Below, piece after piece: positions 1 to 10,410 of a stretch of DNA of 64,000 bases. The notes under the pieces are model-generated. The model did not search any database. It was given only the letters and a program-made list of their open reading frames with translations, and had not been told where the DNA came from. Origin of the DNA: Flavobacterium sp. GT3R68 (GTDB lineage Bacteria; Bacteroidota; Bacteroidia; Flavobacteriales; Flavobacteriaceae); the NCBI RefSeq assembly GCF_007109225.1, contig NZ_VJZK01000001.1, forward strand, positions 640,731 to 704,730. Direction: 5' to 3'. A program made the translations under genes and the position numbers. How positions within the stretch are numbered: the stretch's first letter is position 1; the number at the start of each line of letters is the position of its first letter.

Positions 1-1317
1 GGATATGGTAATAATTTTAAATTAGGTGTTTATGAATCTAAGTATTACTTAAGGGATTATGATGCGGCAACTGGATTTCAGGAGGTGCAAAAGTATTATT
101 CTGATCAGGCATCTGATTTTACAATCAACCCGACCCGTTTAAATGACGACACCATAAGTCCAACCCAAAACGATGAATTTTTCTTCAGTAACGGAGAAAT
201 CGTAACCCAGGAGATCGACGAACATGGAGAAGCAAAAGAGGTACGTTCCGCTCCGAGAATGCGACTGAACCTTAATGCGACATTTTTTCAAGACAAAATT
301 TTTGGAGCTGGAGCAGCCGGAAAATTGATAAATAACAATACTTTTCAGGAATATTTCAGGGGGTTGTATTTTAAAGCAGAAACCACATCCGAATCTACAA
401 ATCCGGGAAGTTTGGCAATGCTGAATTTCAAAGCGGGAAAAGTGACTATATCTTATAAGGTTTTTGTTGCCGAGGTGCCTGCCAATGGTACCACAGCTGC
501 AATTCCTGCACATTGGGATGACAAGAAACTGGTGCTTGATTTAGGCGGAAATACGGTTAATGTATTCGAAAACGAATATAATCCCGCTTATGTATCAAGC
601 TTTACATCGCCAGATAAAATTGCTGGAGATCCATTGCTTTATGTAAAAGGTCAGGCGGGATCAATGACGGTAATCGAACTTTTCAGTAATACTGATGTTA
701 ATCAAGGATATGACGCGAACGGAGTGCTGATCCCAGGGTCTAATAACGTTTCAGACGAACTGGACGCCTTGCGACACCCGGCCAACGGAAAACAACGTTT
801 AATAAATGAAGCCAATCTGTCATTTACCATCGATGCTGCGAAAATGGACGGTTCGCCGGAACCAAACAGGGTTTATCTGTATGATCTGGATAACAAGAGA
901 CCACTGATTGATTACTATTCTGACAATTCCCTTAGTGCCAATCCCAAATTTAACAAAGTGGTTCATGGAGGTATTATCGAAACGAAAACTGTTACAATCG
1001 CCGGTGTGAAACAGAAAAAAGGAATCCGTTATAAAATCCGATTGACCAATCATATCAGAAACCTGGTGAAGAACGATTCAACCAATGTGAGATTAGGATT
1101 GGTAGTGACCGAAGATATTAAAACGGTTACTTCCGGGGTGCTGCGAAATTCATTCAATGTAAATCCTACCCCGGAATTTGAGAATCCGTTTACAGTGGAC
1201 CGTGTGCCATTATCTTCGATAATCAATCCGTTGGGGACTGTGCTGTATGGCAGCAATCCTTCAGTACCTGTTAACCAAAGATTAAAACTTAGAATTTATT
1301 ATACTGAACCTAAATAA
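1..1317 (+). CDS. DUF4270-family surface lipoprotein, C-terminal part (5' end outside window)
   Basis: The reading frame is open from the first base, so the gene begins left of the window; an internal GTG at 85 is not the real start. About 438 C-terminal residues are visible. The pattern (a 'DPLLYVKGQAGS' segment near the middle, long polar stretches, and a C-terminus ending in a beta-rich LRIYYTEPK) matches the DUF4270 family of Bacteroidota outer-membrane-associated lipoproteins, whose function is unknown. The gene ends 8 bp before glmS on the same strand, a gene order I know from flavobacteria, so the two are probably co-transcribed. Signal peptide and lipobox would lie upstream and cannot be checked. 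Confidence 0.75.
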   Translation, partial: GYGNNFKLGVYESKYYLRDYDAATGFQEVQKYYSDQASDFTINPTRLNDDTISPTQNDEFFFSNGEIVTQEIDEHGEAKEVRSAPRMRLNLNATFFQDKIFGAGAAGKLINNNTFQEYFRGLYFKAETTSESTNPGSLAMLNFKAGKVTISYKVFVAEVPANGTTAAIPAHWDDKKLVLDLGGNTVNVFENEYNPAYVSSFTSPDKIAGDPLLYVKGQAGSMTVIELFSNTDVNQGYDANGVLIPGSNNVSDELDALRHPANGKQRLINEANLSFTIDAAKMDGSPEPNRVYLYDLDNKRPLIDYYSDNSLSANPKFNKVVHGGIIETKTVTIAGVKQKKGIRYKIRLTNHIRNLVKNDSTNVRLGLVVTEDIKTVTSGVLRNSFNVNPTPEFENPFTVDRVPLSSIINPLGTVLYGSNPSVPVNQRLKLRIYYTEPK

Positions 1318-1325
1318 TTCAAATT

Positions 1326-3173
1326 ATGTGTGGAATTGTAGGATATATAGGATTTAGGGAAGCATACCCTATTATAATTAAAGGATTAAAAAGATTAGAA
1401 TATAGAGGGTACGATAGTGCCGGAATTATGCTGTACGACGGAGAGAACCTCAAACTTTGTAAAACCAAGGGAAAAGTTTCTGATCTGGAGGAGAAATCTC
1501 ATAGAGAAATTACACCGAACGGAACTATCGGGATCGGTCACACTCGTTGGGCCACGCACGGGGTTCCAAATGATGTTAATTCGCATCCGCATGCTTCCAA
1601 TTCAGGTAATCTGGTGGTGATCCATAATGGAATCATTGAGAATTATGCACCGCTAAAAAAAGAATTAATCAACAGAGGATACGTTTTCCACTCGGATACG
1701 GATTCAGAGGTTTTGATTAACCTTATTGAGGAAGTTCAAAAGAAGGAAAATCTTAAATTGGGTAAAGCCGTCCAAGTAGCTTTAAACCAAGTAGTAGGTG
1801 CTTATGCGATTTGTGTTTTCGATAAAAAGAAACCGGACGAAATCGTCGTAGCCCGTTTAGGAAGTCCTTTGGCGATCGGAGTAGGAGAAAACGAATATTT
1901 TATTGCTTCTGATGCTTCGCCGTTTATCGAATATACATCCAATGCCATTTATCTGGAAGATGAAGAAATGGCTGTTGTGCGTTTGAATAAACCGTTAAAA
2001 ATAAGAAAAATTAAGGACGATACCTTAGTTGATCCCTATATCCAGGAATTGAAAATGAACCTGGAGCAAATTGAAAAAGGCGGTTACGATCACTTTATGC
2101 TAAAGGAAATCTACGAACAGCCAAGTGTTATTAAAGATACTTACAGAGGAAGGCTTCATGCTAATTTGGGGTTAATCCAAATGGCTGGGGTCGAGGATAA
2201 TTTGGAAAAATTCCTGAATGCCAACAGAATTCTTATCGTTGCCTGCGGAACTTCCTGGCATGCTGGGTTGGTGGCAGAATATATTTTTGAAGAATTTACA
2301 AGAATACCTGTTGAAGTAGAATATGCCTCTGAATTCAGATACAGAAACCCTATCATCAATCCAGGTGATATTGTTATTGCAATTTCTCAATCCGGAGAAA
2401 CAGCAGATACGCTGGCTGCGATTAAATTAGCCAAAGAAAGAGGGGCTTTCGTTTTTGGTGTTTGTAATGTGGTGGGTGCATCTATTTCTAGAGAAACGCA
2501 TGCGGGAGCTTACACACATGCCGGACCGGAAATCGGGGTAGCTTCTACAAAAGCTTTTACAACCCAAATCACGGTGTTGACTATGATTGCATTGCGTTTG
2601 GCTAAGGCTAAAGGAACCTTGACTACTTCAGATTTCCATCGTTATTTGCAGGAATTGGAAATTATCCCTGAAAAAGTTGCCGAAGCATTGGAAACCAATG
2701 AAAAGGCAAAAGAGATAGCCGAAGTATTTAAAGATGCGCCAAATTGCCTGTACTTGGGAAGAGGTTATAACTTTCCTGTAGCTTTGGAAGGGGCGTTGAA
2801 ACTAAAAGAGATTTCATATATCCATGCAGAAGGATATCCGGCTGCCGAAATGAAACACGGACCAATTGCCTTGATTGACGAACATATGCCGGTAATTGTT
2901 ATTGCGCCCAGACAAGGGCACTATGATAAGGTAGTAAGTAATATACAGGAAATTAAGTCAAGAAGCGGAAAAATTATAGCCGTTGTAACAAAAGGCGATA
3001 CACAAGTAAGAGATTTAGCGGATTATGTAATTGAAATCCCCGATACTGCAGATGCATTGTCGCCGTTATTGACTACGATACCATTACAATTGCTTTCGTA
3101 TCACATTGCAGTATTGAGAGGTTGTAATGTTGATCAGCCAAGAAATTTGGCCAAATCGGTAACTGTGGAGTAA
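1326..3173 (+). CDS. glmS: Glutamine--fructose-6-phosphate aminotransferase (isomerizing)
   Basis: Converts fructose-6-phosphate and glutamine to glucosamine-6-phosphate, the entry step to UDP-GlcNAc for peptidoglycan and other glycans; cytosolic. The protein (615 aa, normal family length) begins MCGIVGYIG, so the N-terminal Cys of the class II glutaminase domain is exposed after Met removal. HTRWATHG and an HNGIIENY segment are typical glutaminase motifs. Two SIS sugar-isomerase domains follow, one around residues 290-430 with CGTSWHAG and SQSGETADT, the other around 460-600. The C-terminus ends PRNLAKSVTVE, the expected isomerase tail. It follows the DUF4270 gene by 8 bp and is closed by a strong terminator. 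No riboswitch or ribozyme-like leader is possible in so short a gap. Confidence 0.97.
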   Translation: MCGIVGYIGFREAYPIIIKGLKRLEYRGYDSAGIMLYDGENLKLCKTKGKVSDLEEKSHREITPNGTIGIGHTRWATHGVPNDVNSHPHASNSGNLVVIHNGIIENYAPLKKELINRGYVFHSDTDSEVLINLIEEVQKKENLKLGKAVQVALNQVVGAYAICVFDKKKPDEIVVARLGSPLAIGVGENEYFIASDASPFIEYTSNAIYLEDEEMAVVRLNKPLKIRKIKDDTLVDPYIQELKMNLEQIEKGGYDHFMLKEIYEQPSVIKDTYRGRLHANLGLIQMAGVEDNLEKFLNANRILIVACGTSWHAGLVAEYIFEEFTRIPVEVEYASEFRYRNPIINPGDIVIAISQSGETADTLAAIKLAKERGAFVFGVCNVVGASISRETHAGAYTHAGPEIGVASTKAFTTQITVLTMIALRLAKAKGTLTTSDFHRYLQELEIIPEKVAEALETNEKAKEIAEVFKDAPNCLYLGRGYNFPVALEGALKLKEISYIHAEGYPAAEMKHGPIALIDEHMPVIVIAPRQGHYDKVVSNIQEIKSRSGKIIAVVTKGDTQVRDLADYVIEIPDTADALSPLLTTIPLQLLSYHIAVLRGCNVDQPRNLAKSVTVE

Positions 3174-3191
3174 AACGGTTTAACTATTTAT

Positions 3192-3222
3192 AAAAAGCGG
3201 GATATAATATCCCGCTTTTTTT
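3192..3222 (+). terminator. Rho-independent terminator after glmS
   Basis: An AAAAGCGGGAT / ATCCCGCTTTT stem with a short AT loop is followed by a run of T, 19 bp after the glmS stop codon. Confidence 0.9.
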
Positions 3223-3457
3223 GTGGCTGAAATATTTTAAATTTATTTTCTACTATTTTTTGTATGTTATAGGTACGCATACTATGGGTTTTTCGGTCAA
3301 AGTGTTAAAAAAATGATAAAATTAAAGTAAAGGTGCTTTAATTTTGAAATTACCTCATTTTAACAGGATTACAGATATTTAAATTTTTTAGGTCTGTTTT
3401 TAGTAATCTCAAATTAATTTGTACTTTGGCTTGATAAACAAACAAAATTCTAACCAA

Positions 3458-6310
3458 ATGAGAGTGTATTTACTTATTTTGTCATTGTTTTTTTGTGGCA
3501 TAACCTTTGCCCAAAATGCAGTAACAGGCACAGTTACAGACAGTAACAATCAACCGGTTTTCGGGGCCAACATCAAAATCGTGGGTAGTTCCGCAGGAAC
3601 GGTAACAGATGTTGATGGAAAGTTTCGGTTCACCACAGCTGATAAGCCGCCATACGTAATCGAAGTTTCCAGTGTCGGATACGCATCCCAGAAAATTAAC
3701 ATTACAGAAAACAATCAAAATGTTAACGTTGCTCTTGTTGAACAAGAAACTTTATTGGATGAAATTGTAGTTTCGGCATCGAGAACTCCTGAACGGGTTA
3801 TTGAATCACCTGTAACCATTGAAAGAATGGGAATTAAGGAAATCAAATCTACTACCGCAGTGACATTCTATGATGGTATGGAAAATATGAAGGAAGTGCA
3901 TTTCAATACCAGTAGTATGTCCTTCAAATCGGTAAATACCCGTGGTTTTGCTTCTGTAGCGAATACTCGTTTTATGCAATTGGTGGACGGAATGGATAAT
4001 TCCTCTCCCGCATTGAACTTTGTTTTAGGAAACTTAATTGGACTTTCCGAATTGGATGTGGCCAGTGTGGAATTATTACCGGGAGCTTCATCGGCATTGT
4101 ATGGAGCCAACGCCTTTAATGGTATTTTGTTTATGAACAGCAAGAGTCCTTTTACTCATCAGGGTATCAGCACCTACATGAAATATGGTCGGACTACCCA
4201 GAAAACCGCCGGAACAAATGACTATTATGATTTTGGAATTAGAGCCGCAACTGCTTTCAGTAAGCATTTTGCAGCAAAAGCCAATTTAAATATCATGAAA
4301 GGAACCGAATGGATAGCGTCTGATAAAAGAAATATTGTCAACGGAGGTGTTTTAGCCAATCCTGATGCTATCGGACATGCTGTAAACCCAAATTATGACG
4401 GTCTAAACGTCTATGGGGATGAGATTTCTACCAACTTAAAAGGAGTAGGAGTATCATTGGCTAATATGGGATTAATTCCAGCGGCAGCTGTCAATTTATT
4501 GCCAAATTCAAATGTGAGCCGGACAGGTTACGAGGAAAAGGATTTGAGTGACAATAAAGTGGAAAGTGTTAAAGCCGATTTTTCTTTGCATTTCAAACCT
4601 TGGGCCAATGATTTCGAAATTATTTTGCAACATAAAGTTGGTTTAGGAAATACGGTTTACCAAGGTGCGAACAGATACTCTCTGAAGAATTTCTTTATGA
4701 ACCAGACGAGATTAGAAGTGAAAGGTAAAAACTTTTTTGCAAGAGCCTATATGACAGCAGAGGATGCAGGAGATTCGTATGATACCCGTTTTGCGGCATG
4801 GAACGTGAACCGCGCTTGGAAAAGTGACAACACTTGGTTTGGTCAATATGCCGGAGCGTATATCCAATCCACGTTAGGTGGTCAGACACCTGAACAGGCA
4901 CATGCTACTGCAAGACAGGTAGCTGATTCAGGCAGATTCATGCCTGGAACACCAGAATATCAAGCAGCTTTAGCAGGAATTATTCAGGATGCTGACTTTA
5001 CTAAAGGAGCTAAATTTGTGGATAAATCCAAAATCTATCATGGAGATGCAAATTATAATTTCAAAGATCTTATTCATTTTGCGGAATTCCAGGTAGGTGG
5101 ATCAGCAAGAGAATATGTGATGGATTCTGAAGGTTCAATCTTTACAGATTACGACAAGCCTATAAAATATAGTGAATATGGCGTTTATACTCAGGTTCAA
5201 AAGAAATTAATAGAAGAGAGATTGAAATTAACGGGTTCTATCCGTTACGATAAATCCAAAAATTTCGACGGCAATATTTCACCAAGACTATCGGTTGTGT
5301 ATTCCGCCGGAGCGGCAAAAAGACATAATTTCAGAGTTTCTTACCAAACCGGTTTCCGTAATCCAACAACTCAAGATCAGTATATTGGACTTGATTTAGG
5401 GCCGTTTGCATTAATCGGATCTGCGCCTGAAAACTTAGACCGTTATGTGGAAACACGAAATGTTAGTGCTCCTGGTCAATTGCTTGGAAATGGACCAACT
5501 GTGGAATTGTCTGGGCAAAACGCATATTTTAATTCATACACAGTTACTTCAGTTCAAGCTTTTTCTGCTGCATTAAGTGCAAATCAAGCCGATCCTCAAG
5601 GAGCTTCAGATTTACTTGTAGTAGCAACTCCGGGGTTTGTGAAACCAGAAAAGGTACAGGCTTTCGAAGTAGGGTATCGTTCGGTAGTGAAAGAGTTTTC
5701 AGTTGACATCAATGGATATTATAACATTTATAATGACTTCTTGAATACGGCCAATGTTATTGCTCCTTATTATGGCGATGTTAACACACCTATTGATTTC
5801 TCTAACGCTACAACGTTAAATCCATTTTTTGCATTAACAAATGGCGACCGAAGAGTGTTCCAGGTCTATACGAATTCTAAATCAGAAATAACTTCAACAG
5901 GATTCGGAATAGGTTTATCTAAGAAAGTATACAAAGATTTTGAAGTGGGAGTGAACTATAATTTTGCTGAATTTAAATTTGACCAGGCAAGCGACCCAAG
6001 CTTCGAAGCAGGATTCAATACTCCAAAACACAGAGTCAAAGCATCGTTAGGTAATGCTAATTTGTTTAAAAATATCGGTTTCAATATGAACGTGAGATGG
6101 AATACGGAATACTTATGGCAATCTTCATTTGTTGACGGAAAGGTTCCTGAGAACACGGTATTTGATGCACAGGTGAATTGGGCTATTCCGGTAATTAAAT
6201 CTGTTCTTAAAGTGGGTGCTACCAATTTGTTTGGAAAAGATTACATTCAGGTTGTGGGAGCGGGAGAAATTGGACATCAATGGTTTGCGTCTCTAACAAT
6301 CAATCCTTAA
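3458..6310 (+). CDS. TonB-dependent outer-membrane receptor with carboxypeptidase-like N-terminal domain
   Basis: Outer-membrane beta-barrel transporter that takes up a bound ligand with energy from TonB-ExbBD. I place the start at ATG 3458 because the peptide MRVYLLILSLFFCGITFAQ is a good signal peptide; an in-frame codon at 3419 would add 13 non-signal residues. After the signal comes a beta-sandwich repeat (about residues 20-105: 'VTGTVTDSNNQPVFGANI', then 'GTVTDVDGKF') of the CarboxypepD_reg-like class, a plug domain (about 105-235, 'LDEIVVSASRTPE', 'LLPGASSALYGANAFNG'), and a long barrel ending in an aromatic-rich strand (HQWFASLTINP). Length 950 aa is usual. There is no SusD partner. 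The next gene, 34 bp on, is a secreted SGNH hydrolase, so the receptor may import products of that enzyme; the substrate is unknown. Confidence 0.93.
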   Translation: MRVYLLILSLFFCGITFAQNAVTGTVTDSNNQPVFGANIKIVGSSAGTVTDVDGKFRFTTADKPPYVIEVSSVGYASQKINITENNQNVNVALVEQETLLDEIVVSASRTPERVIESPVTIERMGIKEIKSTTAVTFYDGMENMKEVHFNTSSMSFKSVNTRGFASVANTRFMQLVDGMDNSSPALNFVLGNLIGLSELDVASVELLPGASSALYGANAFNGILFMNSKSPFTHQGISTYMKYGRTTQKTAGTNDYYDFGIRAATAFSKHFAAKANLNIMKGTEWIASDKRNIVNGGVLANPDAIGHAVNPNYDGLNVYGDEISTNLKGVGVSLANMGLIPAAAVNLLPNSNVSRTGYEEKDLSDNKVESVKADFSLHFKPWANDFEIILQHKVGLGNTVYQGANRYSLKNFFMNQTRLEVKGKNFFARAYMTAEDAGDSYDTRFAAWNVNRAWKSDNTWFGQYAGAYIQSTLGGQTPEQAHATARQVADSGRFMPGTPEYQAALAGIIQDADFTKGAKFVDKSKIYHGDANYNFKDLIHFAEFQVGGSAREYVMDSEGSIFTDYDKPIKYSEYGVYTQVQKKLIEERLKLTGSIRYDKSKNFDGNISPRLSVVYSAGAAKRHNFRVSYQTGFRNPTTQDQYIGLDLGPFALIGSAPENLDRYVETRNVSAPGQLLGNGPTVELSGQNAYFNSYTVTSVQAFSAALSANQADPQGASDLLVVATPGFVKPEKVQAFEVGYRSVVKEFSVDINGYYNIYNDFLNTANVIAPYYGDVNTPIDFSNATTLNPFFALTNGDRRVFQVYTNSKSEITSTGFGIGLSKKVYKDFEVGVNYNFAEFKFDQASDPSFEAGFNTPKHRVKASLGNANLFKNIGFNMNVRWNTEYLWQSSFVDGKVPENTVFDAQVNWAIPVIKSVLKVGATNLFGKDYIQVVGAGEIGHQWFASLTINP

Positions 6311-6344
6311 CTCCTTAAATCACTAACATAAAAAACATAGGATT

Positions 6345-7802
6345 ATGATAAAAAATTTCAAATGGCTGCTATTGGTTTCCTTAACCTTTATGGCATGTGA
6401 CAGTAATGATGATGATACTGTAACGGATGTACCCGTAACTTCCGGTTCGGCGGATTTTTCAAAATATGTGGCATTGGGTGATTCTTTTGCTGCAGGATAT
6501 AGTGATAATGCATTGTTCAGAGCCGGACAGGAAGGGGCTTACACTAATATTTTAGCGCAGCAGTTTATGGCTGCAGGTGGTGGGGATTTCGCTATTCCTT
6601 TAATGGCTGACAATGTTGGAGGATTTTCATCAGGAGGTGTTCAGATACCTCAATTCCCAACCCGACTGTTTTTTAACGGTTCGGCTCCTGTAAATGTACC
6701 TGGTGTTTCCGGGGAAATTTATGGTACGGTACTGGCGGGGCCCTTCAATAACATGGGTGTTCCCGGTGCAAAGAGTTTTCATTTGGCATATCCTGGATAT
6801 GGAACTGTCAATCCATATTTTGGACGTTTTGCCTCATCTGCTGGAGCGAAAATAATTGATGATGCGGTTGCACAGGATCCTACATTTTTCTCTTTATGGA
6901 TTGGTGGTAACGACGTATTGTCGTATGCTACTTCCGGAGGTGTTGGTGTGAACCAGACAGGGAATTTTAATCCGGCAACGTACGGAAGCAATGATATTAC
7001 AGATCCAAACGTTTTCGCAGGGGCTTTTACCGGACTGGTAACAGCATTGACCGCGAACGGTGCAAAAGGCGTTGTGGCGAATCTCCCATACGTAAATACA
7101 TTGCCTTACTTTACTACGGTGCCTTACAACCCGGTCCCATTGGACACTGCGACTGTAGGATTGTTGAGCAGCGCAAGCGGTTACGGTACTTACAACGGTG
7201 GTATTCAGTTTGCTTTGGCAAATGGTTTGATTTCTGCTGCTGAGGCAGCTCAGAGAACCATTACCTTTCATGTTGGTGCCGGAAATGCAGTTGTTTTAAC
7301 CGATAGTTACTTGACCAACTTAACAGCATACGGAATCCCGTCATACAGACAGGCAACCAGTGCAGATTTGATAATACTTCCGGCGAGAACCTTTATTGGT
7401 ACTTCTGTAGGAGGAAATCCAACATTGATTAATGGGGTGTCTGTTCCATTAGCTGATCAGTGGGTGCTTTCTAAAAATGAAATTTCGGAAGTGAAAACAG
7501 CTACCGATGCTTACAATACAACTATAGAGTCAGTTGCTACGGCAAACGGATTGGCATTTGTAAATGCAAAAGCCGTAATGGATCAATTGGCGACACCTGC
7601 CGGTGTTGCGTTTGGAAGCTATACGATGTCTACTACGTATGTGACCGGAGGAACGTTTTCTTTAGATGGTGTTCACCCTTCTCCAAGAGGATATGCGCTG
7701 ATTGCCAATAAATTTATTGAGGCGATCAATGCAAAATACGGATCGACATTAAGACTCGTAGAGTCACAAAACTACCGAATCCTTTATCCGATGGCTTTGT
7801 AA
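6345..7802 (+). CDS. SGNH/GDSL-family lipoprotein hydrolase
   Basis: Predicted serine esterase or lipase anchored in the envelope. The N-terminus MIKNFKWLLLVSLTFMACDS is a lipoprotein signal with the lipobox Cys near residue 19, followed by an acidic DDDD stretch, an arrangement often linked to surface export in Bacteroidota. Block I is 'YVALGDSFAAGYSD' (catalytic Ser, about residue 47), block III is 'WIGGNDVL' (about 185), and block V is 'LDGVHPSPRGYALIA' (Asp and His, about 445), giving a complete SGNH set. It lies 34 bp after the TonB-dependent receptor on the same strand and is followed by a terminator, so the pair forms a two-gene operon. Substrate cannot be told from sequence. Confidence 0.9.
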   Translation: MIKNFKWLLLVSLTFMACDSNDDDTVTDVPVTSGSADFSKYVALGDSFAAGYSDNALFRAGQEGAYTNILAQQFMAAGGGDFAIPLMADNVGGFSSGGVQIPQFPTRLFFNGSAPVNVPGVSGEIYGTVLAGPFNNMGVPGAKSFHLAYPGYGTVNPYFGRFASSAGAKIIDDAVAQDPTFFSLWIGGNDVLSYATSGGVGVNQTGNFNPATYGSNDITDPNVFAGAFTGLVTALTANGAKGVVANLPYVNTLPYFTTVPYNPVPLDTATVGLLSSASGYGTYNGGIQFALANGLISAAEAAQRTITFHVGAGNAVVLTDSYLTNLTAYGIPSYRQATSADLIILPARTFIGTSVGGNPTLINGVSVPLADQWVLSKNEISEVKTATDAYNTTIESVATANGLAFVNAKAVMDQLATPAGVAFGSYTMSTTYVTGGTFSLDGVHPSPRGYALIANKFIEAINAKYGSTLRLVESQNYRILYPMAL

Positions 7803-7822
7803 TAAATGTAATAAAAATCCAT

Positions 7823-7856
7823 AAAAAACCACCGATTCTTATTGGTGGTTTTTTTA
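7823..7856 (+). terminator. Terminator after the receptor/hydrolase operon
   Basis: An AAAAACCACCGAT / ATTGGTGGTTTTTTT hairpin with a T run, about 20 bp past the hydrolase stop. Confidence 0.88.
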
Positions 7857-7947
7857 TGCAATCTATTTTCTAAAACGGTATTCTTTTGTTTGCGTTCGAT
7901 TTACAAACAATGCTGTAAAAAAATCATATTTTTTTATCAAAATAGTG

Positions 7948-7977
7948 TTGATTTTATATTATAAAAAATTATCTTTG
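7948..7977 (+). promoter_or_regulatory. Promoter of atpD (Bacteroidota type)
   Basis: TTG at 7948-7950 and TATCTTTG at 7970-7977 with 19 bp between them match the TTG-N19-TAnnTTTG consensus exactly. The start codon is at 8039, leaving a leader of about 55 nt. Confidence 0.85.
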
Positions 7978-8035
7978 CACTCTGAAAAAAGAGGTGTTTT
8001 TCATAAACCTAAATAGCTATTTAATAAATACATAA

Positions 8036-9550
<1,515 letters not shown>

Positions 9551-9569
9551 TATAAATTATGAATTATGG

Positions 9570-9608
9570 GTTATGAGTTATCATAGCCCATAACTTATAA
9601 CTCATAAC
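9570..9608. repeat. Palindromic spacer between atpD and atpC
   Basis: GTTATGAGTTAT (9570-9581) and its exact reverse complement ATAACTCATAAC (9597-9608) enclose 15 bp. A second overlapping pairing, TTATGGGTTATG (9564-9575) with CATAGCCCATAA (9582-9593), matches at 11 of 12 positions. The spacer is therefore built from iterated TTATGAG/TTATGGG units in both orientations and could form alternative hairpins in the mRNA. Confidence 0.7.
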
Positions 9609-9616
9609 TCAAAAAA

Positions 9617-9898
9617 ATGATTTTAGAAATAGTATCACCAGAGGCAAAATTATTTTCAGGAGAAGTAACTTCAGTTACCTTGCCTGGAATTGACGGAAGC
9701 TTTCAAATATTGAATCATCACGCACCGATTGTTTCTATCTTAGGAAAAGGAATTGTGAAGATTGCAGCACCTAGTTTTAAAATAGGTAAAGATGTAGCCG
9801 GGAAATTCACCAAAGTGGACGACCAGCACTACACCCTTGCAATTGCTTCCGGTACAATTGAAATGAAAGACAATAAAGTAATTATTTTAGCCGACTAA
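9617..9898 (+). CDS. atpC: F1Fo ATP synthase subunit epsilon
   Basis: Central-stalk subunit coupling rotation to catalysis. The start MILEIVSPEAKLFSGEV and the 'LPGIDGSFQILNHHAP' segment are typical of the N-terminal beta-sandwich. At 93 aa it holds only that domain; the C-terminal helical hairpin that inhibits ATP hydrolysis in E. coli-type epsilon is absent, which is common in Bacteroidota. It follows atpD after a 66-bp palindromic spacer and ends just before a terminator. Confidence 0.93.
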   Translation: MILEIVSPEAKLFSGEVTSVTLPGIDGSFQILNHHAPIVSILGKGIVKIAAPSFKIGKDVAGKFTKVDDQHYTLAIASGTIEMKDNKVIILAD

Positions 9899-9922
9899 CG
9901 ACTACCATAATCCACTATAATG

Positions 9923-9953
9923 AAAAGCCTGACGTCACTGTCAGGCTTTTTTA
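9923..9953 (+). terminator. Terminator after atpC
   Basis: Perfect 11-bp stem AAAAGCCTGAC / GTCAGGCTTTT with a 6-nt loop and T tail, 25 bp after the atpC stop. Confidence 0.92.
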
Positions 9954-9957
9954 TTTT

Positions 9958-10037
9958 GGAGCTGTTTCCGGCTATCCGTTGTAATCTTTTGCTTTTTAAA
10001 GAAAAAAGCAAAAGGATTTCCACTTCTATCCGGGCTA
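9958..10037 (+). repeat. Dispersed structured repeat, copy A
   Basis: Conserved left flank (AGCTGTTTCCGGCTATCCG, then AATC), a 12-bp hairpin CTTTTGCTTTTT / AAAAAGCAAAAG at 9986-10014, and conserved right flank (GGATTTCCACTTCTATCCGGGCTA). Four further copies occur at 15965, 44305 (inverted), 55530 and 62656. In this copy the outer pair is CCGG/CCGG where three other copies have CCTG/CAGG. Confidence 0.75.
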
Positions 10038-10100
10038 GAATCCGAAAGAACCCAAAACCGCTGTGAGATTGTACCAGTGTTGTTTGTAAATTAGTCTATT

Positions 10101-10150
10101 GTCAGTTCGAGCGCAGTCGAGAACCCAATCTCGACTGCGCTCGATTTGAC
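10101..10150. repeat. Perfect 16-bp inverted repeat hairpin
   Basis: TCGAGCGCAGTCGAGA (10107-10122) and its exact reverse complement (10129-10144) with a 6-nt loop; GTCA/TGAC at 10101-10104 and 10147-10150 extends the stem past a 2-bp mismatch. It is far more GC-rich than its surroundings and lies in the gap between atpC and a convergent gene, like a REP-type element. Confidence 0.85.
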
Positions 10151-10201
10151 AAAACATATTGGACTACTATATAATATGATACATAAACTGTCGCAACGCG
10201 C

Positions 10202-10408
10202 TTACTCTTTTACATACTCCATAATATCACCCGGCTGGCATTCCAAAATATCACAAATCGCCTCCAACGTCGAAAACCGGATCGCTTTCGCTTTTCCGGT
10301 TTTCAGTATAGAAAGATTGGCCGTGGTAATACCCATTTTTTCAGCGAGTTCATTCGACCGCATCTTGCGTATGGCCAGCATTACATCCACATTGATGATG
10401 ATTGGCAT
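10202..10408 (-). CDS. Small XRE-family helix-turn-helix regulator
   Basis: A 68-aa, almost pure HTH protein (HTH about residues 18-40: 'NELAEKMGITTANLSILKTG'), ending in an acidic CQPGDIMEY segment, typical of the YozG-like Cro/C1 group. The gene starts 2 bp after the stop of the upstream membrane-protein gene on the same strand, so both are one transcript. Small XRE regulators paired with DUF2975 membrane proteins are a known arrangement; regulation of its own operon is an inference. Confidence 0.9.
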   Translation of the reverse strand: MPIIINVDVMLAIRKMRSNELAEKMGITTANLSILKTGKAKAIRFSTLEAICDILECQPGDIMEYVKE

Positions 10409-10410
10409 AA

